Shown here: piece after piece, positions 47,504-56,356 of the stretch
Layout: each line of letters starts with the position of its first letter
Numbering within the stretch: position 1 is the stretch's first letter
Assembly (NCBI RefSeq): GCF_023101665.1
Contig: NZ_CP082161.1
Span: 8,228,501 to 8,292,500, forward strand
Source: Bradyrhizobium sp. 195
GTDB taxonomy: Bacteria; Pseudomonadota; Alphaproteobacteria; Rhizobiales; Xanthobacteraceae
DNA length: 64,000 nucleotides
Direction of reading: 5' to 3'
Position numbers and translations under genes: made by a program
Notes under the pieces: model-generated
The model's database searches: none
What the model was told of the DNA's origin: nothing
What the model saw: only the letters and a program-made list of their open reading frames with translations

Positions 47504-48034
47504 ATGACCGAACAGCTCTCCGCCGACGACTGGATCAGGCAAGGCCTGAAGGCGCTCGCCAAAAATGGCTTCACCGCGCTCAAGGCCGATCCGCTGGCAA
47601 AGGCCATGGGCGTGTCGCGCGGCAGCTTCTATTGGCATTTCGCCGACCTCGGCGCGTTCCACGCCGCCGTGCTGAAGCGCTGGCGCGAGATCGCGGCCGA
47701 GCAGATCATCGCCGACGTCGAGGCCGCCGGCGATGAGCCGCTGAAGGCGCTGCTGCGCAGGTCGTTCGGCGCGCGGCTCGATCTCGAACGGGCGGTGCGC
47801 AATTGGGCGGCCTTCGATGCGGCGGCACAAGGGGCCGTGCGCGCAATCGATCGCCGCCGGCTCGACTACATTGAGGGGCTGCTGGAGAAACGCGCGCTCC
47901 CTCCGGCAACCGCGCAGGCCCGCGCGCAGATCCTGTACTGGGCATTTCTCGGCTTCGCCCTGTCAGGCACGCCCGTGCCGGCAGCACGGCTCCAGGCCCT
48001 GCTCGACGAGGTCCTAACGATGGTCTCCGCTTGA
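47504..48034 (+). CDS. TetR/AcrR family transcriptional regulator
   Basis: A 176-residue repressor with the TetR N-terminal helix-turn-helix (about 12-50), visible as AKNGFTALKADPLAKAMGVS followed by RGSFYWHFADLGAFHAAVL. The C-terminal ligand-binding helices have no diagnostic motif (LERAVRNWAAFDAAAQGAV). I start at ATG 47504 with GGGA upstream; an in-frame ATG at 47480 lies inside an operator palindrome and is unlikely. The divergent membrane protein gene and the two shared palindromes suggest autoregulation and control of that gene. Confidence 0.9.
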   Translation: MTEQLSADDWIRQGLKALAKNGFTALKADPLAKAMGVSRGSFYWHFADLGAFHAAVLKRWREIAAEQIIADVEAAGDEPLKALLRRSFGARLDLERAVRNWAAFDAAAQGAVRAIDRRRLDYIEGLLEKRALPPATAQARAQILYWAFLGFALSGTPVPAARLQALLDEVLTMVSA

Positions 48035-48093
48035 GCCCGTGATGGGCGGGCGCGATTTTCTGTGCTAGAGGCAACCGATTGCCGGAGACTCCA

Positions 48094-48291
48094 ATGAACG
48101 CGCCCACCGACCGTCCCGAAGCCAGCGTCGATCCCAAATTGCTGGAGATTCTCGTCTGCCCGCTGACCAAGGGCCCGCTGGAGTTCGATGCCGCAAGGCA
48201 GGAACTGATCTCGCGCAGCGCCAAGCTCGCATATCCGATCCGTGACGGCATCCCGATCATGCTGCCGGAAGAGGCAAGGAAGATTGATTGA
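48094..48291 (+). CDS. Trm112 family protein
   Basis: A 65-residue protein of the Trm112/YcaR (DUF343) family. The signature is [18 protein letters not shown] with the Cys-Pro of the zinc-ribbon-like fold, and the C-terminal [17 protein letters not shown]. Eukaryotic Trm112 activates methyltransferases acting on tRNA, rRNA and eRF1; the bacterial partner is not settled. ATG 48094 with GGAGAC upstream; the frame begins earlier only through a TTG. It lies 59 bases after the TetR gene and could be co-transcribed with it. Confidence 0.92.
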   Translation: MNAPTDRPEASVDPKLLEILVCPLTKGPLEFDAARQELISRSAKLAYPIRDGIPIMLPEEARKID

Positions 48292-48336
48292 GGCGGTAAT
48301 CCTGTTTGCGCGATGAGGGCGCAACAATGTCGGGGT

Positions 48337-48469
48337 CGTCCCCGCGGAGGCGGGGACCCATAACCACAGGAAGTGGTTCTGAACCGAAGTGGTAACTCCG
48401 AGTCTTCGTCAAACTTCTCCCTGTGGATATGGGTCCCGGGCTCGCGACTTCGTCGCGCCCCGGGACGAC
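48337..48469. repeat. Dispersed palindromic repeat, family E, copy 2
   Basis: Bounded by CGTCCCCGCGGAGGCGGGGA and CGCCCCGGGACGAC. Its centre GGGACCCATAACCACAGGAA matches the copy at 37329-37470 nearly base for base. Confidence 0.85.
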
Positions 48470-48484
48470 AGGAGAGATTGCCGC

Positions 48485-49705
48485 CTACAACGCCTCGCCC
48501 TTCAATAGCCGCGGCACCTCGCCCGTGAGTCCGGCGGCCTGGCGGATGAAGAGGTTCTTCAGCGGCGGGGCGCGGTCGACGAGGCCGAGGCCAATGTCGC
48601 GGACGGTGCGCAGCAGCGTCGACTGGTTGGAGAACAGGAAGTTCAGCGAATTGGTGGCAACGCCCATCGCCATGGTGTCGAAGCGGCGCCAGCGCTGATA
48701 GCGTTCGAGCACGTCGGCCCCGCCGATATCCATGCCGAGCCGCGCGGCATCGACGACGACTTCGGCCAGCGCGGCGACATCCTTCAAGCCCATGTTGAGG
48801 CCCTGGCCCGCAATGGGGTGGATGACATGGGCGGCATCGCCAACCAGCGCGAGGCGTTCGGCGATGAAGGAGCGCGCGACGAAATAGGACAGCGGAAACG
48901 CGCGCGGCTTGTCGAGCGCCTTCACCTCGCCGAGATGCAGGCCAAAACGCTGCTCGAGCTCGGCGTGAAATTCCTCGTCACTGAGCGCAACGATGCGTGC
49001 GGCCTCGGCTCGGCGCTCGGTCCACACCAGCGACGAGCGTTTTCCCGAGAGCGGCAGGATCGCGAACGGCCCTGCGGGAAGAAAATGTTCTTCGGCGCGG
49101 CCCTCGTGATCGCGCTCATGGCCGACGGTGACGACGATGCCGGCTTGGTCATACTCCCAGCCATGGGTCGCGATGCCGGCGCGCTCGCGCAGTTTTGACC
49201 GCGCTCCGTCGGCGGCGACCAGCAGGCTGGCGGCGATCACGCTGCCGTCGCCGAGCGTCACGTCGATACCCTCGGCGCGCGCATCGTAGGACGCCACGGT
49301 GGTGGCACGAAGATCGATGCCCTCGGCTTCCGCGCGCACCACCAGCGCGTCGATCAGGCGGCGGTTCTCGACCATATGTGCAAAGGGCTCGCCCGGCGCG
49401 ACATCGCCGGCAAAGTTGAGGAAGACCGGACGGGTGGCGTCCTCCAGCTTGGAATCGGTGACCACCATGTCGAGGATCGGCTGCGCCTCGCCCCTGACGT
49501 CATCCCAGGCACCGATCGCCTCGAACAGGCGGCGGCAGGCGGCCACGATCGCGGTGGCGCGGGGGTCGCGGCTCGGGCGCGTGCTGAGCGCGGGATCGGC
49601 GACGATGACGGGAATCTCGGGCCCGAGGCCCTGTCGCAGCGCCAGCGCAAGCGCAAGCCCCGCAAACGCGCCGCCACCAATGACAATGCTACCCTGTACC
49701 GACAT
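48485..49705 (-). CDS. FAD-dependent ubiquinone biosynthesis hydroxylase (UbiH/UbiF/UbiL type)
   Basis: A 406-residue flavoprotein monooxygenase that adds a ring hydroxyl in ubiquinone synthesis. The FAD-binding motif is IVIGGGAFAGLALALAL at the N-terminus, the DG motif appears as LLVAADGARSKLRERAG, and the second FAD motif as LALVGDAAHVIHPIAGQGLNMGLKD, with the family-specific GQGLN. Which ring position it acts on (C5, C6 or C1) cannot be read from the sequence, since alphaproteobacteria use several UbiH-type enzymes. ATG 49705 is preferred to the in-frame TTG at 49723. Confidence 0.9.
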   Translation of the reverse strand: MSVQGSIVIGGGAFAGLALALALRQGLGPEIPVIVADPALSTRPSRDPRATAIVAACRRLFEAIGAWDDVRGEAQPILDMVVTDSKLEDATRPVFLNFAGDVAPGEPFAHMVENRRLIDALVVRAEAEGIDLRATTVASYDARAEGIDVTLGDGSVIAASLLVAADGARSKLRERAGIATHGWEYDQAGIVVTVGHERDHEGRAEEHFLPAGPFAILPLSGKRSSLVWTERRAEAARIVALSDEEFHAELEQRFGLHLGEVKALDKPRAFPLSYFVARSFIAERLALVGDAAHVIHPIAGQGLNMGLKDVAALAEVVVDAARLGMDIGGADVLERYQRWRRFDTMAMGVATNSLNFLFSNQSTLLRTVRDIGLGLVDRAPPLKNLFIRQAAGLTGEVPRLLKGEAL

Positions 49706-49789
49706 ACCCAAATTCCCGGCCAAATCCTGGTCTTGCTAGCAGACTTGAGGTGGGCGAAACAGTGCGGTGAAACAAGGGCGCTCCTTCCT

Positions 49790-49883
49790 GTCATTCCGGG
49801 GCGCGCAAAGCGCGAACCCGGAATCTGGAGGTTATCGGCTCTAGATTCCGGGTTCGATGCTCCGCATCGCCTCGGAATGACGA
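49790..49883. repeat. Dispersed palindromic repeat, family F
   Basis: Inverted repeat with arms GTCATTCCGGGGCGCGCAAAG and GCATCGCCTCGGAATGAC and a second inner pair GAACCCGGAATCTGGAG / CTAGATTCCGGGTTC. It lies directly upstream of the thioesterase gene. Confidence 0.85.
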
Positions 49884-49901
49884 CAATGCGAAAGCACCAT
49901 C

Positions 49902-50765
49902 ATGTCCAAAAGCCTGATCGACCTGATTTCGATCCTCGACCTCGAGCAGCTCGAGGTGAATCTGTTCCGCGGCAACAGCCCGAAGACGAGCTGGCAGCGG
50001 GTGTTCGGCGGTCAGGTGATCGGGCAGGCGATGGTTGCGGCCTGCCGCACGGTCGAGGGCCGGCTGCCGCATTCGCTGCATTGCTATTTCGTCCTGCCGG
50101 GCGATCCGCAGATCCCGATCATCTACCAGGTCGAGCGCCTGCGCGACGGCAAGAGCTACTCGACGCGCCGCGTCACTGCGATCCAGCACGGCAACGCGAT
50201 CTTTTCGATCATGGTCTCGTTCCATGCCGAGGAAGAGAGTGCGTTCGACCATCAGGACAGGATGCCTGACGTGCCGCCTCCGGAAAAACTCACGGCGGAG
50301 GAGGTGGCGAAGCAGCCGATGTTCCGGGAGATGCCCGACTTCATCCGCCGCTACTATGAATCCGATCGCCCGATCGAGCTGCGTCCGGTCGAGCTCGGCC
50401 GTTACTTCGGCCAGAAGATCGACGACGGCCGCATTCACGTCTGGATCAAGACCGCAGCTAAGCTGCCGGACGATCCGGCGCTGCACATGTGCGCGCTCGC
50501 CTACGCCTCCGACTTCTCGCTGCTGGATGCGATCATGGCGCGCTATGGCCGCACGCTGTTCGACAAGCGCATGATGCCCGCGAGCCTTGACCACGCGATG
50601 TGGTTTCATCGCCCCTTCCGCGCCGACGAATGGCTGCTCTACGCGCAGGACTCGCCGAGCGCGCGAGGCGGCCGCGGCCTCACCCGCGGCTCGATCTTCA
50701 AGCCCGACGGCACGCTGGTCGCCTCCGTCGCGCAGGAAGGCTCCGTGCGCGAGCGGAAGGGATAG
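49902..50765 (+). CDS. tesB: Acyl-CoA thioesterase II
   Basis: A 287-residue double hot-dog enzyme that hydrolyses acyl-CoA. The N-terminal half has SWQRVFGGQVIGQAMVAACRT and SLHCYFVLPGDPQIPIIYQ; the C-terminal half has ALAYASDFSLLDAIM, with the catalytic Asp region, and SLDHAMWFHRPFRADEWLLY, then RGLTRGSIFKPDGTLVASV. These are the standard TesB motifs with normal spacing. It is monocistronic between a palindromic repeat and the convergent GYF gene. Confidence 0.95.
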   Translation: MSKSLIDLISILDLEQLEVNLFRGNSPKTSWQRVFGGQVIGQAMVAACRTVEGRLPHSLHCYFVLPGDPQIPIIYQVERLRDGKSYSTRRVTAIQHGNAIFSIMVSFHAEEESAFDHQDRMPDVPPPEKLTAEEVAKQPMFREMPDFIRRYYESDRPIELRPVELGRYFGQKIDDGRIHVWIKTAAKLPDDPALHMCALAYASDFSLLDAIMARYGRTLFDKRMMPASLDHAMWFHRPFRADEWLLYAQDSPSARGGRGLTRGSIFKPDGTLVASVAQEGSVRERKG

Positions 50766-50805
50766 TCACCTCAAACGCGAGGTTTCGCGTTCGAGGCCTT
50801 CCGGA

Positions 50806-51714
50806 TCATGCGCCAAGAGACCCGCGCGGAGCCAGCACGGTCTCCGAAGCGAACCAGTTCATGATCCAGCGATACACCCACGGAATCGGGATGATCAGGC
50901 TGCACAGCAGCGCGGCGACGATGCCGCGCCAGAGGATGCCGAGGCCGCTGCCCTTGAAGATGATCTCGCGCCGCGTGCCTTCGATGCTACGGCAGAACCA
51001 GCGCATCTGTGCCGCGGCGACCCAGGCCCAGCCGATGATGGTGATGATGGAAATCGCGAACAGCAGATTCCAGCCGATATAGGCCCAGATGGAGCCCGTG
51101 AAGCTCAAGCCCAGCGGCTGCCCGTTGGAGGCGAGGTTCGCGATCAACCATTTGATCAGGAGCCAGTAGAGAACGATCTGCACGATGAACAGCAGATTGC
51201 TCAGGATCTGGCTGCCGATGAAGCCGATGACGATCGCCAGAACGATGAAGCCGAAGAACCAGGGCACCAGCGTCATCGCAGTGCCGGTAAAGCTGAGATT
51301 CGGCCGGCCGGGGACTTTGAAGCAGGGCACGATCCATTTCGTGTACCAGACGAACAGCCACGGCACCGGAATGACGAAGCACGAGCCGATCACGAGCACC
51401 AGCGTCCGCCAGGTGAACTCGAGAATCCCGAAATCGACCGCCAGCGATCCCGCGCTGCCGGCCGCAGCGTAGCCGCCGGCGCCGCCGTAGCCGCTTCCGC
51501 CCATCATCGGCGGGCCCCCCGCCGGCATCATCGGCGGCGCGCTGCCACCCCCGACCAGGCCGGGGATTTCGGCGGCCTTCTGCCAGCCGGCCATGCCCTC
51601 GGTCCACACCAGGGTGTCCGGGCGCACGACGCCTTGGGCGACGAGGTCGCGAAATTGCCCCTCCGGAAAGGGCCCTTGCTGCTTGCCCTCGGATGCGTAG
51701 AACCAACTCGCCAT
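50806..51714 (-). CDS. GYF_2 domain polytopic membrane protein
   Basis: A 302-residue protein. Residues 1-55 are a GYF_2 domain (SWFYASEGKQQGPFPEGQFR, PDTLVWTEGMAGWQKAAEIP), which binds Pro-rich peptides. A Gly/Ala/Met/Pro-rich linker (55-90) joins it to a DUF898-like membrane part with about five or six segments (TLVLVIGSCFVIPVPWLFVWY, TLVPWFFGFIVLAIVIGFIG, LLFIVQIVLYWLLIKWLI). Function unknown. It converges on tesB and is divergent from glnK, with about 240 bases upstream to that gene. Confidence 0.8.
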   Translation of the reverse strand: MASWFYASEGKQQGPFPEGQFRDLVAQGVVRPDTLVWTEGMAGWQKAAEIPGLVGGGSAPPMMPAGGPPMMGGSGYGGAGGYAAAGSAGSLAVDFGILEFTWRTLVLVIGSCFVIPVPWLFVWYTKWIVPCFKVPGRPNLSFTGTAMTLVPWFFGFIVLAIVIGFIGSQILSNLLFIVQIVLYWLLIKWLIANLASNGQPLGLSFTGSIWAYIGWNLLFAISIITIIGWAWVAAAQMRWFCRSIEGTRREIIFKGSGLGILWRGIVAALLCSLIIPIPWVYRWIMNWFASETVLAPRGSLGA

Positions 51715-51901
51715 GTACCGTCCCCCTCGAACATACTTATGTACCGGCCCGGATGCTTGGGTTCACCGGATCCATGCCAAAAATGCATTGTGAAGGATGA
51801 ACGGCTGCCCTGTACAGAGGCGCCCGTTCACATGGCAAAACGTTTTTCCGCTTCAACCTGCAACTTTTTTATGCCATTTGCCCGGAAAGATGCCAGATTG
51901 A

Positions 51902-52291
<390 letters not shown>

Positions 52292-52431
52292 ATTTTGTTT
52301 TGACGCGTTTTCCTGACGCGAGCCGGTATCCAATTCGCTTGAAAACGCTCTGACCAAATAACGTCTTCGTCGATCGCACCGGGCAACGACGCCATAGCGT
52401 GCGACGTAATTTCTATGCTGGGGGGAACGAG

Positions 52432-53733
52432 ATGGCGGGATTGTTGCGCCGCGCGGCGTGTATCGCTGCGCCGATCGGGTTTGCGTCGATCACGACATCG
52501 TCGGCACACGCCGCAGGCTCCGAGATCAACTCCGCCGACACCGCCTGGATGATCGTCGCCACCGCGCTGGTGCTGATGATGACCATCCCGGGGCTCGCGC
52601 TGTTCTACTCCGGCATGGTGCGCAAGAAGAACGTGCTCGCGACCATGGCGCAGAGCCTTGCCGCGGTGACGCTGATCTCCATTCTCTGGGTCGCGTTCGG
52701 CTATTCGCTCTGCTTTGTCGGCGACGGCCCGTGGATCGGCACGCTCGACCGCTGGTTTCTCGCCGGCATGACCATGGATAGCGTCAATCCGGCGGCGAAG
52801 ACCATCCCGGAAGCGCTGTTCATGCTGTACCAGATGACGTTCGCGATCATCACGGTGGCACTGGTCGCGGGGTCGGTCGCCGACCGGATGCGGTTCTCCG
52901 CCTATCTCCTGTTCTCCGTCGCCTGGTTCATCTTCGTCTACATTCCGCTGGCGCATTGGGTGTGGGGCGGCGGCTTCCTCAACAGCATGGGCGTGCTCGA
53001 CTTCGCCGGCGGCCTCGTGGTGCATCTGTCGGCCGGCACCAGCGGCCTCATTGCCGCGAAGGTGATGGGGCGCCGCCACGGCTACGGCACCGAAAATCTC
53101 TCGCCGTTCGATCTGTCGCTCGCGGTGATGGGCACCGGCCTGTTGTGGGTCGGCTGGTTCGGCTTCAACGGCGGCTCGGCGGGCGCTGCCAATTCACGCG
53201 CGGTGATGGCGATCATCGCGACCCATCTCGCCGCCTGCGCCGGCGCGCTGACCTGGGCCGCGATCGAATGGTCGACCCGGCGCAAGCCCTCGGTGCTCGG
53301 CATGATCTCCGGCGCGGTGGCCGGTCTCGGCACCATCACGCCGGCCTCCGGATTCGTGGCGCCCTGGCACGGCATCGTCATCGGCATCATCGCCGGTGCC
53401 GTTTGTTACTGGGCCTGCACCTGGCTGAAGCACCGCTTCAACTATGACGATTCGCTCGACGTGTTCGGCGTCCACGGCATCGGCGGCCTGACCGGGACCC
53501 TGCTCGCCGGCGTGTTCGCAACCAGCGCCATCGGCGGCACCGCCGGCCTGTTCGAGAGCCATCCGCAGCAGCTGCTGATCCAGTTCTATGGCGTCGCCGT
53601 CACCTTTGCCTGGTCGGCGGGCGTGAGCTTCATCCTGCTCAAGCTGGTCGGCCTGTTCGTGCCTTTGCGCGTATCCCGTGAGCACGAGCTCGAGGGGCTC
53701 GATATTTCGCAGCACGGCGAAGCCCTGCAATAA
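52432..53733 (+). CDS. amtB: Ammonium transporter AmtB (first copy)
   Basis: A 433-residue inner-membrane ammonium channel with a signal-like N-terminus (AAPIGFASITTSSAHA-A) and 11 membrane helices. Conserved signatures: AWMIVATALVLMMTIPGLAL, the pore His pair in FAGGLVVHLSAGTSGL and DDSLDVFGVHGIGGLTG, and the C-terminal regulatory tail ending EGLDISQHGEALQ. ATG 52432 with GGGGGGAACG upstream. Together with the glnK upstream it forms the classical membrane ammonium-uptake unit. Only 62% or so of its framework is shared with the second copy by eye, so they are not a recent duplicate. Confidence 0.95.
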   Translation: MAGLLRRAACIAAPIGFASITTSSAHAAGSEINSADTAWMIVATALVLMMTIPGLALFYSGMVRKKNVLATMAQSLAAVTLISILWVAFGYSLCFVGDGPWIGTLDRWFLAGMTMDSVNPAAKTIPEALFMLYQMTFAIITVALVAGSVADRMRFSAYLLFSVAWFIFVYIPLAHWVWGGGFLNSMGVLDFAGGLVVHLSAGTSGLIAAKVMGRRHGYGTENLSPFDLSLAVMGTGLLWVGWFGFNGGSAGAANSRAVMAIIATHLAACAGALTWAAIEWSTRRKPSVLGMISGAVAGLGTITPASGFVAPWHGIVIGIIAGAVCYWACTWLKHRFNYDDSLDVFGVHGIGGLTGTLLAGVFATSAIGGTAGLFESHPQQLLIQFYGVAVTFAWSAGVSFILLKLVGLFVPLRVSREHELEGLDISQHGEALQ

Positions 53734-53921
53734 AGCGCGACGCTACTTAATTACCTCTCGGCTGCCCGGCGCATGAGCAACATTGTGTCGGCAGCCTGTC
53801 GTGCTCGCATTTTAATCAGGTGTGACCACGTTTTGGGCGCGACGGAATAGCGCACCGGACCGCCACACCCCCCGAACGCGAAAACCCCCGTCTTCATAGT
53901 CCGTTAGGCAACGCGCCTGAT

Positions 53922-53938
53922 CTGGCACGGCATTTGAT
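53922..53938 (+). promoter_or_regulatory. Candidate sigma54 promoter before the second glnK
   Basis: CTGGCACGGCATTTGAT matches the -24/-12 consensus TGGCACG-N4-TTGC except for A in place of C in the last element. It lies 105 bases upstream of the second glnK start. An NtrC-type activator site is expected further upstream, but I did not find a convincing one. Confidence 0.65.
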
Positions 53939-54043
53939 TCTAGGGGTCTTGGCTGTGCCCGCGTAGTGAACTTTCTCCCTCGTGGCGAACCAGTCGAGAA
54001 CGCCCGGCCATGTCCGGACCGGGCCCAAGCGGGGATAGGACCC

Positions 54044-54382
54044 ATGAAAATTGTTATGGCGATTATCAAGCCATTCAAGCTGGAAGAAGTCCGTGACGCC
54101 CTGACCGCCATCGGCGTTCACGGTCTCACGGTGACGGAAGTCAAGGGATATGGCCGCCAGAAGGGTCATACGGAAATCTATCGCGGCGCCGAATATGCCG
54201 TGAGCTTCCTGCCCAAGATCAAGATCGAGGTCGCTGTCGCCTCCGACCAGGTCGACAAGACCATCGACGCCATCACGTCCGCCGCGAAAACCGGGCAGAT
54301 CGGCGACGGCAAGATCTTCGTCATCAACCTCGACCACGCGGTGCGCATCCGCACCGGCGAGGCCGATGCCGCGGCCCTTTGA
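54044..54382 (+). CDS. glnK: PII signal transduction protein GlnK (second copy)
   Basis: A 112-residue PII protein almost identical in layout to the copy at 51953-52291: T-loop [18 protein letters not shown] with Tyr51, B-loop [11 protein letters not shown], and end RIRTGEADAAAL. ATG 54044 with AGGA upstream; a longer in-frame extension is not supported. A sigma54-type promoter precedes it and the second amtB follows after 37 bases, so this is the probable NtrC-controlled glnK-amtB operon. Which of the two GlnK forms pairs with each AmtB cannot be told from sequence. Confidence 0.95.
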   Translation: MKIVMAIIKPFKLEEVRDALTAIGVHGLTVTEVKGYGRQKGHTEIYRGAEYAVSFLPKIKIEVAVASDQVDKTIDAITSAAKTGQIGDGKIFVINLDHAVRIRTGEADAAAL

Positions 54383-54419
54383 TTTCGCGCTCAACCTTAT
54401 CCAATCAGGAGTGAATATT

Positions 54420-55868
54420 ATGACGTTCAAGCGTCCCTATGGCGCGGGATTGGCGGCTCTCGCAGTCGGCCTGTTCGCTGCGACCGCAGCCTACGCCGAG
54501 CCAACGGTCAACAAGGGAGACAACGCCTGGATGCTGACATCGACAGTGCTGGTGCTGTTGATGACGATCCCGGGCCTTGCGCTGTTCTACGGCGGTCTCG
54601 TCCGTTCCAAGAACATGCTCTCCGTCCTGATGCAGGTGTTCTATACCGTCTGCGTCGTCACCGTGATCTGGGCCGTGTACGGCTACAGCCTCACCTTCAC
54701 CGGCGGCTCCGACTTCATCGGCGGCTTCTCCAAGGCCTTCATGATGGGCGTCACCACCGATACGAAGGCTGCGACCTTCTCGGTCGACGCCAACATCTCG
54801 GAGCTCATCTATGTCTGCTTCCAGATGACCTTCGCGGCGATCACGCCCGCCCTCATCGTCGGCGCCTTTGCCGAGCGCATGAAGTTCGCGGCGATCGCGC
54901 TGTTCGTCCCGCTCTGGGTCACGCTGATCTATTTCCCGATCGCGCACATGGTCTGGTACTGGCAGGGTCCGGACCTGATCCAGGACGCAGCCAAGGCGCT
55001 CGCTGCTGCCACTGACGCGGCGGCGAAGACCGCAGCGGAGGCGAAGCTCGCCGAGATCAAGGCCGACGCCGGCTGGATCTTCAAGAAGGACGCGATCGAC
55101 TTCGCGGGCGGCACCGTGGTGCACATCAACGCCGGCATCGCAGGCCTCGTCGGCGCTCTCCTGATCGGCAAGCGCGTCGGCTACGGCAAGGAGCTGATGG
55201 CTCCGCACTCGCTGACCATGTCGATGATCGGCGCCTCGCTGCTCTGGGTCGGCTGGTTCGGCTTCAACGCCGGCTCCAACCTGGAAGCCAACGGCGGTGC
55301 TGCGCTCGCCATGACCAACTCCTTCGTCGCCACCGCAGCCGCCGCGCTGTCGTGGATGTTCGCGGAGTGGATCATCAAGGGTCACCCGTCGGTGCTCGGC
55401 GTCATCTCCGGCGCTGTCGCGGGTCTCGTGGCCGTCACGCCTGCTGCCGGCTTCTCCGGCGTGATGGGCGCGATCGTCCTCGGCCTGGTCGTCGGCGTGG
55501 TCTGCCTGTTCTTCTGCACCGTCGTGAAGAACGCGCTCGGCTACGATGACAGCCTCGACGTGTTCGGCGTGCACTGCATCGGCGGCATCGTCGGCGCTCT
55601 CGGCACCGGCATCCTCGTCAACCCGGCTCTGGGTGGCGCGGGCGTCATGGACTACACCGCGATCCCGCCGAAGGTCGGCGACTACGACTTCGCGGCGCAG
55701 ATGATCGCCCAGCTCTGGGGCGTCTGCACCACGCTGGTGTGGTCGGGCATCGGTTCGGCGATCCTCTACAAGGTCGTCGACGTGATCGTTGGTCTGCGCA
55801 CCAATGTCGAGAGCGAGCGTGAAGGCCTCGACATCACCGAGCACACCGAGCGCGCCTACAACATGTAA
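54420..55868 (+). CDS. amtB: Ammonium transporter AmtB (second copy)
   Basis: A 482-residue ammonium channel with a cleavable signal peptide (LAVGLFAATAAYA-EP). Pore motifs FAGGTVVHINAGIAGL and DDSLDVFGVHCIGGIVG carry the twin His. A hydrophilic Ala/Lys/Glu-rich insertion of about 35 residues (roughly 184-219, e.g. AAAKTAAEAKLAEIKADAGW) lies before the first pore His and is missing from the first copy. The C-terminal tail ends EGLDITEHTERAYNM. ATG 54420 with AGGAG eight bases upstream. Forms an operon with the second glnK, and a strong terminator follows. Confidence 0.95.
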   Translation: MTFKRPYGAGLAALAVGLFAATAAYAEPTVNKGDNAWMLTSTVLVLLMTIPGLALFYGGLVRSKNMLSVLMQVFYTVCVVTVIWAVYGYSLTFTGGSDFIGGFSKAFMMGVTTDTKAATFSVDANISELIYVCFQMTFAAITPALIVGAFAERMKFAAIALFVPLWVTLIYFPIAHMVWYWQGPDLIQDAAKALAAATDAAAKTAAEAKLAEIKADAGWIFKKDAIDFAGGTVVHINAGIAGLVGALLIGKRVGYGKELMAPHSLTMSMIGASLLWVGWFGFNAGSNLEANGGAALAMTNSFVATAAAALSWMFAEWIIKGHPSVLGVISGAVAGLVAVTPAAGFSGVMGAIVLGLVVGVVCLFFCTVVKNALGYDDSLDVFGVHCIGGIVGALGTGILVNPALGGAGVMDYTAIPPKVGDYDFAAQMIAQLWGVCTTLVWSGIGSAILYKVVDVIVGLRTNVESEREGLDITEHTERAYNM

Positions 55869-55951
55869 GTCTCCTCCCGGGCGCGGTCTCCCCGGAGATC
55901 GCGCCCAGACCTACGGTTCGGGCACATACCCGGCAATGCCCTGACCGTTGA

Positions 55952-55986
55952 GGGGCTCCAGCGCAAGCTGGAGCCCCTTTCTTTTT
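55952..55986 (+). terminator. Rho-independent terminator of the second glnK-amtB operon
   Basis: A 10-bp GC-rich stem GGGGCTCCAG/CTGGAGCCCC, loop CGCAAG, then TTTCTTTTT. It marks the end of the core region; lower-G+C accessory sequence starts just after it. Confidence 0.92.
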
Positions 55987-56051
55987 GAATTCTCAAGACC
56001 GGATACTGAGCGGCGCTTGCACTCGACGCCCCGCCAACCGGCCTCTCTTGG

Positions 56052-56297
56052 TCATCTCGCCGGAATTGGAAGAGCCTGAATCTGCGCCACCATACTGGTC
56101 ACTAGTATGGCCCCCCATAGTAACAGACACATTCCTGGTGCAATGCGAAAGGCTCGAAGGATGAACGATCTCCACTCCAAGCTGTTCGAAAGATCCTCGA
56201 CCACCTCTCGCAGGAGATAAGCCCCGGCCATAATCATGCCGATGCTACTGGCAAGAGCTGCCAAATATCCTACGAGCCAAATTAGTTCATAACGCAT
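56052..56297 (-). CDS. Small two-helix membrane protein in the accessory block
   Basis: An 81-residue protein with two hydrophobic segments (LIWLVGYLAALASSIGMIMAGAYLL and FRIAPGMCLLLWGAILVTSMVA). The linker carries EVVEDLSNSLEWRSFILRA. ATG 56297 has AAGAGA upstream. I do not recognise the family. It is divergent from the dUTPase-like gene, 59 bases away, so the two may share a regulatory region. If the neighbours form a conflict system this could be a membrane effector, but that is speculation. Confidence 0.5.
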   Translation of the reverse strand: MRYELIWLVGYLAALASSIGMIMAGAYLLREVVEDLSNSLEWRSFILRAFRIAPGMCLLLWGAILVTSMVAQIQALPIPAR

Positions 56298-56356
56298 ATG
56301 GCATCTCTTAAAGACCGGTGGCGGGTATGACGTTAAAACGACGTGGTTGGTGAGCT

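Noticed and set aside
54405..55844. A 479-residue open frame on the minus strand
   Set aside because: It is the antisense shadow of the second amtB, which has unmistakable transporter motifs.
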